Source: Blastobasis lacticolella
Taxonomy: Eukaryota; Arthropoda; Insecta; Lepidoptera; Blastobasidae
Length of the DNA stretch: 64,000 nucleotides
Assembly (NCBI GenBank): GCA_905147135.1
Contig: LR990053.1
Location: 10,552,501-10,616,500, forward strand
Reading direction: 5' to 3'
Shown piece by piece: positions 35,290 through 44,049 of the stretch (positions within the stretch are counted from its first letter, which is position 1; the number at the start of each line of letters is the position of its first letter). A program made the position numbers and the translations under genes. Below the pieces are notes generated by a model. The model saw nothing but the letters and a program-made list of their open reading frames with translations. It did no database searches and was not told the origin of the DNA.

Positions 35290-35819
35290 ATATTCAATAA
35301 CGGGAAGGGGTCGGAGGTCCGCCATGTTGGAGCTGCGGCGAGCGGCGGGGCGAGGGGAGCGCGCCTGCGCGCCGGCGACCCGCACCCTGCCCGCCTGTGG
35401 GGCCGGGACCTCGTATGTGATGTCAAAAAACACGTTATTCACTCCCCTTATTCCACTAACCTAGTACGTCTTAATGAAAGGGATTAATAATAAACGCCCG
35501 CAGCTCGCAGGCCGGCGTTGATGCACCCACCGGCGGCCTGCAGTTAGCCGTTTCGACGGTCATCGGTGCAGTTCAACGAACGAACAATGACACAGAGCGG
35601 CTGATCGCCCAGTGATTCATTCAGTGAAGTGTGTGGTTTTTATCAGTGAACGTAAGGGACGTTATCGGGACAATAGTACGCGCAATATCTGTGCGAGACA
35701 CCTCTCAATCAATAAACAAATTGTACGCTCCGACGAATGAGTATCGACAGTGATGGACGCGCGATGTATGTTTCCGTGTAGGGCAGAGATAATGATGGGA
35801 TGAAAATAAATAAAGATTC
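35290..35819 (+). promoter_or_regulatory. GC-rich promoter and 5' leader of the gene starting at 35,820
   Basis: Two GC-rich blocks (35,310-35,410 and 35,490-35,580) precede the first coding exon. CGCGCCTGCGCGCCGGCG at about 35,360 resembles NRF-1-type GC palindromes. TTCATTCAGTGAAG near 35,616 contains an arthropod TCAGT initiator. No TATA box was seen at the right distance. Assignment is by position and composition. Confidence 0.5.
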
Positions 35820-36208
35820 ATGGAAAAGGTTTGGCGTCGTGTAGGACTCCATTCCTCTCGGAAGAAGAGGGATGGGAGTGGGACCAGTCAGGAAGTGACG
35901 CCAGCCCCGCCTCCGGAAGTCGAGTATCAGAACATCCACACGTTGCGGACAGCTGATCTGATCCGTCAGAAGCAGGGTGAGGAGAAGAGTACGCTTCGGT
36001 CGTCGTATATCATCAGGAACGGGGATAATTTCATATTGGTGGAGAGGCGGCGGCGTAGGCGCCGTCGGAGCGGTACCAGGGCATCATCAGGCAGCAGGCA
36101 CCATACGCCCCCAGTGGAAGAAACCGCGCGTACAGAGCAGAAGCGCCGACCGCCGGCGAGATTGAAGATCTTTGGGATACAATGGCCGTTGCACTCCAGT
36201 GATTCCAG
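35820..36208 (+). CDS. Unrecognised gene, probable first coding exon
   Basis: I do not recognise the product. The frame opens at ATG 35,820 and codes for 129 residues plus two bases. It stops at a good donor, TTCCAG followed by GTAGGT. The protein starts MEKVWRRVGLHSSRKKRDG, then has a proline-rich EVTPAPPPEVEYQ, a TLRSSYIIRNGDNFILV stretch, a run of eight arginines near residue 76-83, and the end LKIFGIQWPLHSSDS. It is strongly basic, apparently disordered, and has no signal peptide or membrane segment. The phase (2) fits the exon at 40,437 exactly. Context is a GC-rich promoter upstream and a 4.2-kb repeat-filled intron downstream. It could be one of several alternative N-terminal exons of a large signalling or scaffold gene continuing to the right. 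Antisense frames here (35,966-36,306) are shadows. Confidence 0.6.
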
Positions 36209-36918
36209 GTAGGTGTGAGGTTGTTTTGACAATTAGTTATACGGTTATCCATTAATTTGTGTTGTTTTTTCAGTGGTTGTGACTTATCGTCATTGTTGTG
36301 CGGCACCTACTTTTTAGGTTGATAACAATTTTTTAAATTCTGAATGACCAGTTATTATTTAGGTAAATACCTAGATGTTTACAAAACAGCCACCAAAATA
36401 AAAAGTGTTATCTAGGTATTTGTAGGTACTAATTAGAAACAATCGAAAGCAATATTTTAAACTTGGGATATGCTTAGAAAGTGTGATGATTGTAAGTGCA
36501 TGAATCATAGATATACAGATAGGTCAGTCACCACTTTGGCGGCCTGCATAGTAGAACTCTGTTAATCCGTCCTTTGACTCTGTCAATGGGTATACCTACA
36601 GAAATCTATATAATTAAAATTTCTTTGATAACCCTTTTGATATATTTCTTCCGCAAAGCAACAATGTTTGCGTTGTTATGACCTGGTTTGAAAGATTATG
36701 TAGCCAGGCAAGGAAAACATCATATGAAACCTCATAGTAACACAACATCATATTAAACAGCACATCTCCTATTTCATTTGGCCGATGAACTGAAGACTAA
36801 ATTCTAAAATACCAAATGATTATTTGACCGAAAGTTGAAAATCATGAAAGTACGATTGATCGAAAGACCATAATCCCGAAGATCAAAATACCTTCATAAT
36901 ATTATGAAATGGATACCT

Positions 36919-37155
36919 TATCTTGGCGTTAATGGCCCGGTTGTGCTACAGCTCTCGCGCATGAGGTCTCGGGGTCCGCCTTGACCATGCCATGGAAAAG
37001 AAAGCTGTTGATTCATGTTAATAAATAAAATAAAAATAAAATAAAGTGAACCAGGTATTGGCAGATCAGGTAATTACAGCAGAGTGAATGACATTTGACT
37101 TGCGTGACCCTGTTAACAAGAGAACGACCAGATGGGATCTTGGTTACACATTTAG
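36919..37155 (-). mobile_element. SINE family A, copy 6, with a 59-bp A-rich insertion
   Basis: The minus strand reads the SINE body and tail (GTTAACAGGGTCACGCAAG, AATTACCTGATCTGCC, AAGGCGGACCCCGAGACC, GGGCCATTAACGCCAAGATA). Between GACCATG and ACCAGGTATTGG the family sequence is interrupted at about 36,990-37,048. The inserted piece starts CCATGGAAAAGAAAGC and ends in an AAATAAAATAAA-rich run. Confidence 0.78.
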
Positions 37156-37334
37156 TCAGATTTCATTACAATATTTTCCCTCATCGTTAGAGCATCTGTA
37201 ACTTTCGGGATTTAGACCTTTCGGGACTTTGAAATTAGATCTTTCAAGCTCGGTATGTCCAATCGGCATTTCGTACGTTCGATATTTTGATTGTTTTAAA
37301 CGACGGTTTTTACTAAGAACTTTCGGTTTCGTCG

Positions 37335-37635
37335 GTAGTCTAGTGATAAAAGGTATCCGACTGGCAAGCGAGAGGTACCGGGTCCGGGTAAAGGATCCCA
37401 CTACCGCCATGTACCAATGACTCTTTTCTAAGTTAAGAACGCTAACCGAAGCTTTTACGGTGTAGGAAACAATGGTGATAAAACCTGTACATTTAGGCGA
37501 CTGATTGTGTAACCATGATCCAATCTGGTCCGGTTTCCCTGGTAGCAGGGTTACCTGGAACATGGTCAAGGCGGATCCCACGCTCGTGCGCGAGAGCGTA
37601 ACCGGGACATTAACGGAAAGATGATTATGATGATT
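37335..37635 (+). mobile_element. SINE family A, copy 7, with tRNA-like head
   Basis: The head (TAGTCTAGTGATAAAAGG as A-box-like, GACTGGCAAGCGAGAGGTAC, a degraded B box) is followed by CAATGACTCTTTTCTAAG, AAACCTGTACATTTAGGCGA, CCATGATCCAATCTGGTC and CGGGACATTAACGGAAAG, with a GATGATTATGATGAT tail. The central GAGGTCAGATGG to AAATC segment is deleted. The reverse strand happens to stay open for 192 codons (37,156-37,734), but this is SINE antisense and not a gene. Confidence 0.82.
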
Positions 37636-38007
37636 TGCTATGCTTTCGATATTATAATACGCCCCATCTGAATGCGGTTCTGCATTTTTGTTACATGAAA
37701 CCGATGTGCATGAATCATTGATGTTGTGTTCCATCAGGTGAGCTGTGTACTTGTTTGCTACTGAGTAGATACTACCTCGTTTAGTGTTAAAGTATTAAAT
37801 CGAAAATAGTTAAAGTATTAAATACTTACCAGCTTTCCACCTGTGGCTATATCTTGCGAGTTGCGAGTGGCGGGGACTAAAAAGTAGCCGCCCATGTCCA
37901 TCCTCAGGTGCTAAACTATCTCCATATCCAATTTCATCAAAATCAGTGCATTGGTTTAGCCGTGAAAGCGTAACGGACAGAAGGACTTACTTTCGCATTT
38001 TTTAAAT

Positions 38008-38094
38008 AGTCGCTTAAGGAATCTTAGTACTTAAGGTTCATTAGTTATTTAAGGTCAATAATGAATCTTAAGCAGATAAAATCCTTAAGCGACT
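38008..38094. repeat. Fold-back hairpin (87 bp)
   Basis: AGTCGCTTAAGGA at 38,008-38,020 pairs perfectly with TCCTTAAGCGACT at 38,082-38,094. Inside, TTAAGGTTCATTA pairs with TAATGAATCTTAA with one mismatch. The result is a two-part stem of the size of a microRNA precursor, or a very small fold-back MITE. Confidence 0.7.
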
Positions 38095-39653
38095 CTAGTC
38101 GCTCGATACGAATTTCCGATAAGCTCAAATAAATCTCAAATAATAGATCAAATAAAGCTCTATTCTATTCTATGAGCATAAGTATAAATGAAAAGATTGA
38201 TGAACATGTAAGAAACCAATGAATTTTCTCAGGATCCTAGCAATATTCTACCCTGGAAGGATGTGGTTCGGGAAAAAATATAATACGTTATTTGTGTATG
38301 TATTTGTTAATGCTTCTTGTTTGTACCAAATTAAACATCACCACGGTTTCGTCACGACATCCTTACTGGTACTTGGGACGAAAAGATAAAGTAGCCATGA
38401 ATTATGCATTTACTTGTATTTGCATACTTTTGCGAGTTACACGAGAACCAAATAAGTTTTGTAGCAAAGTTTTTGTTGTATATTGGATTAGCTGGGTACC
38501 TAGGTCCGTTAATTAGTCCAATGTTACAATGTTTAACGAAAGCGTAATCAATTGTTTTGAAGTTGACTATAAGTAAGACAGAGACACTAATATAGTTGGG
38601 TTACGGGTTTTGCCCCAGCACTCATTTCCACCGCTGCAACTCCTGTGTAGCCAGTATCTACAGCGGCGACCACACACAGGTTCTGAGTTTAAACACTCAA
38701 GAGAAGCTTAGAATGTCTTGGAACCCGCAAAAAATCGAATTAAGAAGTAAGCTTCTACCTGAGAAGTAGGAAAGATAGTTACCCGACATCCCTCCTCAAA
38801 AAGCGGAGACAGCGTAAAACAAAATAGGCATAGGCCAATGCCGGAAATTAGGGGTAATGCGCCACAGACATACACCTACTTTTAGTAGGTGTTAGTTAAG
38901 TACCTGAGTATACCCTAAGATACATCTACTGCATTATCCCGCGACACTTCGCCACACCTTCAATCTCTAAACTGATCGTGATAGCACACGTTTTTGAAAA
39001 AACCTCAGTTCATTGATCAATAAGTGTAGTAAGTACCGTCAATGAACTTTATGGGCGAAAAATAAAATAAAGAGAGAGAATAAAGAATTGATAACCTAAT
39101 CACCATTAGTAAGAAATCGGAAACAGGGAATAAGGAAACTGAAATTTGGTATGCAGGCAAGAATTTATATATATTAATGTATAAATACAAGAAAAGGGGG
39201 ATGCAGGTCTGTATAAAAAAAATATAGTACACTTCCTGAAGGACGACCATACTACAAAAAGATATGAAATTTCATCAACAACATTTTTTCGCCAAGCCAA
39301 GCTCACAAGTCACAACGGTTTCACTGTGAAGAAGTTCGCTGTGAAAAGCCAATCCACTAACTCTATAAACTCTACATTTTGGTCAGAAAGTTGGCTTGGC
39401 CGTTTCATAGATTCACACGTAGCTCTAACAGTGACAATGATCAAATTGATTGCGAAGCTGATCCTAGTGACACGCTAGCTTAGTCCGACCGACAACTTCA
39501 GCCTGATCTGTCAGATGTGTCATGCTATATTTCTATGAAAACGTTAAGCCAGTCTGTAATACTAATTTAAAATGATTTACTACTAACTTTTTTGTCCTGT
39601 GGGAGCTATTTATAGGTGAAAGAATTGTTAAAATCCTTTAAGTTTTTGAAATT

Positions 39654-39958
39654 ATCCATTGTAAACAAACAATCAAATCATTTCTCTTTACTTATAAGTA
39701 ACAGACAGACAGAGTTACTCTCACATTTATCATATTAGTAGGGATTATGTAGGTTTTGCCTTGCCCTGTCAGAGATGACGTCATTCTTTACTCATTTCAA
39801 TTTTGAATGTATCCATTGTAAACAGACAATCAAAGCTTTTCTTTTTACTTATAACTAACAGACAGACAGAGTTACTTTCACATTTATCATATTAGTAGGG
39901 ATTATGTAGGGATCGTCTTACCCTGTCAGAGATGACGTCATTCTTTTCTCATTCAATA
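39654..39958 (+). repeat. Tandem duplication, 157-bp unit, two copies
   Basis: ATCCATTGTAAAC begins at 39,654 and again at 39,811. Both units contain ACAGACAGACAGAGTTACT, CACATTTATCATATTAGTAG and CCCTGTCAGAGATGACGTCA. The upstream GGTGAAAGAATTGTTAAAAT is the usual lead-in of an RTE-type retroelement tail, so this looks like a doubled 3' end. Confidence 0.85.
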
Positions 39959-39974
39959 CTCTTAGTCACCCCAT

Positions 39975-40140
39975 CGGTCACTGTTCTTAGGCAGCGTGGG
40001 TAGGCCTCCCACAAGGTGGACCGACGACCTGGTAAAGATCGCAGGTACCAGCTGGATGCGGAAAGCACAGGACCGGCCTTTGTGAAGAGCTCTGGGGGAG
40101 GCCTTTGCCCAGCAGTGGACGTCTTCTGGCTGATAACGTT
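39975..40140 (+). pseudogene. Non-LTR retrotransposon ORF2 C-terminal remnant
   Basis: The plus strand reads GRPPTRWTDDLVKIAG, WMRKAQDR, then after a stop ALGEAFAQQWTSSG. This series (RPP-RW-DD, AQDR, LGEAF-QQWT) is the well-known C-terminus of RTE-like LINEs in insects. An in-frame stop interrupts it. It sits in the predicted intron before the exon at 40,437. Confidence 0.82.
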
Positions 40141-40436
40141 TTGTGCGGTTTCTTGCTAGGCACACGCAAAATATGTGCCTAACCTATTTGCAAGCGGCAT
40201 CATCCACTGACAGTCACAGTGACAGATAGACGATCAGCGGCGCTAGCGTCGCGGAGTTTCTCTTTTTTTTAAGGCCTGTGGTGGAGGTGTCGCGGCGCCG
40301 GAGCATTTTATTTATGTAAAATTATTTTAATATTTAAGATTCCGACATTCATGAGTGTTTGTAAAAAGTCTAAACTGAATAAACGTGATTTGATTGGGAT
40401 GGGTCTCCCTATACTAACGTTACCTCCATCTACCAG

Positions 40437-40572
40437 GCACACATCAATAACGCGGCGGTTCTGCCGCGGGCGGCGCTCCCGTGACGACAACGAGCTCTAC
40501 CGCTCCAACAGCTTCAAATTCGAGCGGTTCACAAGGGAGCCTCCAGCGGACGAGGGCGCGTCCGGATCACAG
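40437..40572 (+). CDS. Unrecognised gene, probable second coding exon
   Basis: An excellent acceptor (branch point TACTAAC at 40,412, then TTACCTCCATCTACCAG) precedes it. A CAG/GTTAGA donor ends it at 40,572, phase 0. One base completes the arginine codon split from the first exon, then 45 codons follow: HTSITRRFCRGRRSRDD, NELYRSNSFKFERFTREPP and ADEGASGSQ. The GC-rich codon use differs from the AT-rich flanks, as expected of a conserved exon. The polar RSNSFKFERF segment looks like a possible phosphorylation or docking peptide, but I cannot name the family. No third exon was found; the gene probably continues across a long intron. Confidence 0.6.
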
Positions 40573-40904
40573 GTTAGACATAGACATTAGACATATACAG
40601 CACTTTATTCGGCTCAATATTACACCCTCTACCTAAGGTGAGTTCAGTAATTTATAATGATTGAAAATTACATAAAACCAGTCAGTGATGTAGCTTTTAA
40701 GGCTGAGAGAGGTAGGGCGAAGCGGGAAATCCCGTTCCCGGAATTGAAATGAAATTTTATTGGATGTGAAGTTTGTGTTACATGATTTTGCAGTTTGCAG
40801 GAACCGCGTGACTAAGAAGTTCCTCCACCATACGTAATAATTTTAACGTACTGCAGGCAAACATATTTTAAATATAGGTTTTATGACTTTCGTCGTTATT
40901 TACT
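40573..40904. other. Short unassigned stretch after the exon
   Basis: Probable intron. A GAGAGGTAGGGCGAAGCGGG segment and AT-rich sequence are seen, but no feature is recognised. Confidence 0.35.
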
Positions 40905-41030
40905 ACACTTTCACACACATTATCGGGTTTGTTACCACGGTTGTATATTGTACTTACCTAGATATTTCGAAGCAGTTGCATGGTCACCAGTAGACTACTC
41001 GTGTTAACAAACCCGATAATATATTTTAAA
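40905..41030. repeat. Inverted-repeat element, family J copy 1
   Basis: ATTATCGGGTTTGTTA near 40,919 is the exact reverse complement of TAACAAACCCGATAAT near 41,004. It is preceded by ACTACACTTTCACACACAT. The same CGGGTTT(G/A)TTACCACGG start occurs at 42,590, identifying a small inverted-repeat family. Confidence 0.72.
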
Positions 41031-41089
41031 TAGTATTGTGTTCTTGTCCGTAAGATAGCAATGCATCGGTGATACCGCTGGTGTTGCTA

Positions 41090-41165
41090 ATGCGTAGACA
41101 CCGGTCGCCATTTTCCATCAGGTGGCCCGTTTGCCTGTTTGTCTGTCGATAAAAATAAAAAAGTC
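41090..41165 (-). repeat. Interspersed repeat family B, fragment
   Basis: The minus strand gives GACAAACAGGCAAACGGG, CCACCTGATGGAAAATGG and CATTAGCAACACCAGCGG, the family-B order. Confidence 0.72.
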
Positions 41166-41229
41166 TCAGGATCTGTAGTCTCTAAGTCCGTCATGTCATG
41201 CCTAACAATCTCACTCACACATCAATAGC

Positions 41230-41345
41230 ACAAAACAGTCCACTGCTGGACTTTAGCCGTTAGTTTAGACCATTTGTCATAATCTCCACGTGTGAGGGCA
41301 ACCCGCCTGAGTTTGAGAACACTGTATTGAAAATACTGAACACTC
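41230..41345 (+). repeat. Interspersed repeat family C, fragment
   Basis: CAGTCCACTGCTGGACTTTAG, TGTCATAATCTCCACGTGTG and AACCCGCCTGAG match the first half of family C. A separate 3' end (CGCCTTTTACGAGACCCATC, TACTGCCGGCCATCACACGG) lies at 41,625-41,690. Confidence 0.6.
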
Positions 41346-41699
41346 TCTATCTTTCACTCTATTTTTGCTTTATGAAGAAAGACGACTGATGGTATAGAAG
41401 CAAACTATGGGTTCTTTTTTAGAGGAAGAGAACTTTACATTGTAATAAAACAAAGAAAAAGTACCAATTGCCGAAATTATATACAACATAAATGCAATAA
41501 AATTATCTTTCCAATAAAAGTAGTTTCACTGATACTAAATACTTTTTTCTTTGTTTTATTTCAATTTAATATTCTCCAATTTAATAAACACCCTTTAGCA
41601 CCCATAGCATGCTTCTATGAGTCGAGTCGCCTTTTACGAGACCCATCAATGGACGGGGTTCTATACTGCCGGCCATCACACGGGCGCTTCTTAAAACCT

Positions 41700-42559
41700 T
41701 ACCAATTTGAATTTGTAATGAATTTGATGACAATGTATTGTTTAGCCATCGGATGGATTGGTCGTATTGTACATATAAGGGGCCCAACGCGCGAATACTC
41801 GAATGTCCTTTATTAAACTATGCCTTTTGAATGTCAAAGATTTGAAAGTGACAGCATGATCTTCAAAGAGCCCTTAAACTTAAGAAGCATTCCAGTATTC
41901 GGGTACAAGTCTGCTAATTTTAATTATCTTACTGTTATTGATTTTCAATCAAGACTCAATTGCGACTCCATTACGATTAATCGTAGACAAAATAGGTTCA
42001 TTGGCATTTGTAGATTATGTATGATGCTCCCACAAGTGAAAATCCTGGCACGGAAATTGACAGAATGGAGCATTTTCCTCTCCGAACACGCATCTAGAAT
42101 TTAAAAATAACCTAAACACGCCAAACGACGTCCAAATTAAGTTTCAGTCGGCAATTTCGCCGGCGCAAAAATGTCCCTAGGCAGGTACCGTTGAAATTTC
42201 CTCTTAAGAAAATATCGTCTGAATTTATAAAATCGAGTTCCAAGGGACAGGTTCTAGACATCGACAGTGTTAAGGCACGTGACACGCCGCCGCCTAGTTC
42301 TGAAAGGCTGCCACTTATCTAGATGAGCTATCTTGCTCACAAAGAGCCGCTGTATAAGGTCTGAGATAGGATTTCCGAAAGGATCTTGTTATTGAACTAC
42401 ACAATGGTGCGCGTCTCCTCCGTGTGGTAAGGTGGCATGGGAATATTGAATTCCAGCGCGTTGGGATATTGCGATAGAACTTTTATGGGTATTGGCTCTT
42501 TTTTAAAGTTTTGTGTGATTCGTAAATTTTGTTGTACCTACCTGTCTTTATAATACTTT
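41700..42559. other. Unassigned stretch
   Basis: The 94-codon plus-strand frame at 41,820-42,104 opens with a real ATG but has no recognised motif, no splice context and AT-rich codons. No other feature is seen. Confidence 0.35.
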
Positions 42560-42564
42560 CATGT

Positions 42565-42665
42565 TATTCACTACACTTTCATCGCACCTGTCATCGGGTT
42601 TATTACCACGGTTAGTGTTATTATTAAACCCGAGAACACATGCGATGAAAGTGTTGTTCATTTTT
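42565..42665. repeat. Inverted-repeat element, family J copy 2
   Basis: ACACTTTCATCGCA near 42,575 pairs with TGCGATGAAAGTGT near 42,641. Inside, CGGGTTTATTA pairs approximately with TAATAATAAACCCG, and the left half carries the same TTACCACGG block as copy 1. Confidence 0.72.
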
Positions 42666-43326
42666 GTTCCTTTCAATTGTGTTACGTATTAGTGAGAAAA
42701 TAAATACCGTCACGAGGTGCCAACGGACCCCAAGACTGTTCAACTAGTAAGGAAAAGTCTCTATGTCATACAAACATTCAGCACGTTGCTGGAAAGTAGG
42801 TATCTACCTAACCTAGTGAGTAATCTCAGAGTCACTAATAAAAATGGCTCGTTGTTTAAATTTACAATAAGGAAGAAATGTATATTTCAAGATTTGATGG
42901 CTCTCCTTATCTATGGGCCCATCCTTACTAACAAATTATTTATTAGAAATGATTGGGAATGACCCTAACGACTGATTCAATTCGTGCACTTTTTGAAAGT
43001 TGCCAAATTCGAGCAAGTTTACAATATAGCTGTTGTATTTCGTACAAAAATACTCTTTGAAAAGCTCTCTAATTTATTTTTCAAACTAGTGAGCCCAGTG
43101 TGAATTATTACGAAAATAATTAGTTAAATAGCTGCATTCGTTCTGAAATTATACACGAACATGCAACATTTTGATACCTTGGGTTATATTATTGCAATAT
43201 TCGTACGGATCACAATTTTTATAAATATAAAATATAGCCTATGTTACTCGCTGATAACTTTCTATGGGTGAAAGAATGTTTAAATTCGGTTAAGTAGTTT
43301 TTGAGTTTATCTGTTACAAACAATAA

Positions 43327-43364
43327 AAGTGGTTGGTTTTACAAACAAGTAAAACCAACCACTT
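43327..43364. repeat. Perfect 15-bp hairpin
   Basis: AAGTGGTTGGTTTTA at 43,327-43,341 pairs with TAAAACCAACCACTT at 43,350-43,364 around an 8-nt loop. It follows a GGTGAAAGAATGTTTAAATT retroelement-tail motif at about 43,268, so it is probably element-derived. Confidence 0.8.
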
Positions 43365-43547
43365 GATGTTGCTGTGTACCTAAGTCATAGGAATAGGTAC
43401 TCGAGAAATAAATCTAAACCTGCCTGGGGTGGGACTGGCTAACTCAAATAGCGATATCTTTCATATTTCATTAAGTAATTCAATTCAAAATTTCTTTATT
43501 GAGTAGGACATTATAAAGATCACTTTCGATCGTCAAACCACTATTTT

Positions 43548-43690
43548 TTTATGTCATTTAGTAGGCAAACAGGCAAGCGGGCCACCTGATGGAATGTGGT
43601 CACGTAAAGCCTATGAACATCAGCAACACCAGGGATAAAATACTCTGGACAGGACCACGGTCGCCTTTCGAAACTCGTCCGTGTCTGAAT
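43548..43690 (+). repeat. Interspersed repeat family B copy
   Basis: TTTTTTATGTCATTTAGTAG, GCAAACAGGCAAGCGGGCC, ACCTGATGGAATGTGGTCAC and CATCAGCAACACCAGGGATA match 60,232-60,330 well. Confidence 0.8.
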
Positions 43691-44049
43691 GTAGTCTCAA
43701 ATTTTTTTAATAGTGTGTGCTCTAAATTTTTATTTATTTTCCAACTGAGATACAATTATTTTATGTGATTTATACACAAACAAATATGTAGTTTATAGTT
43801 ATACTAGCCATTCCCCGCGGTTTTCACTCTCGCGCAGTTTCGATATTTGTAAAACTATACCGCGGAATACTAATATTTTATTTGGAACTTAAAGTAGGTA
43901 GGTACTTTATGAGACTCGGAAATAATAAAGCTTACTTATAAATAATAAAGAAATTTTCATCGGTTTAGTAGCTTCGGAGCTTATCCCCAACATACATACT
44001 CACAAACATAACCTCTTTATAATATTAGTATGTACCTATCTATACTATT

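Larger units (their letters stand above)
36209..40436 (+). other. Probable intron of the unrecognised gene, repeat-filled
   Basis: The donor CCAG/GTAGGT at 36,208/36,209 and the acceptor CTACCAG at 40,436 delimit it. A perfect branch-point consensus TACTAAC lies at 40,412-40,418, 18 bases before the acceptor. Inside are SINEs at 36,919 and 37,335, a family-B-like fragment at 36,640-36,760, a fold-back at 38,008, a tandem duplication at 39,654 and a LINE tail at 39,975. Confidence 0.5.

Noticed and set aside
35966..36306. Minus-strand frames opposite the exon at 35,820
   Set aside because: They are shadows of an arginine-rich GC-rich exon. The plus strand has the ATG, donor and matching downstream exon.
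37156..37734. 192-codon open frame on the minus strand
   Set aside because: It is the antisense of SINE family A copy 7 and its flank. The motifs map onto SINE blocks, and no protein family or splice sites are seen.
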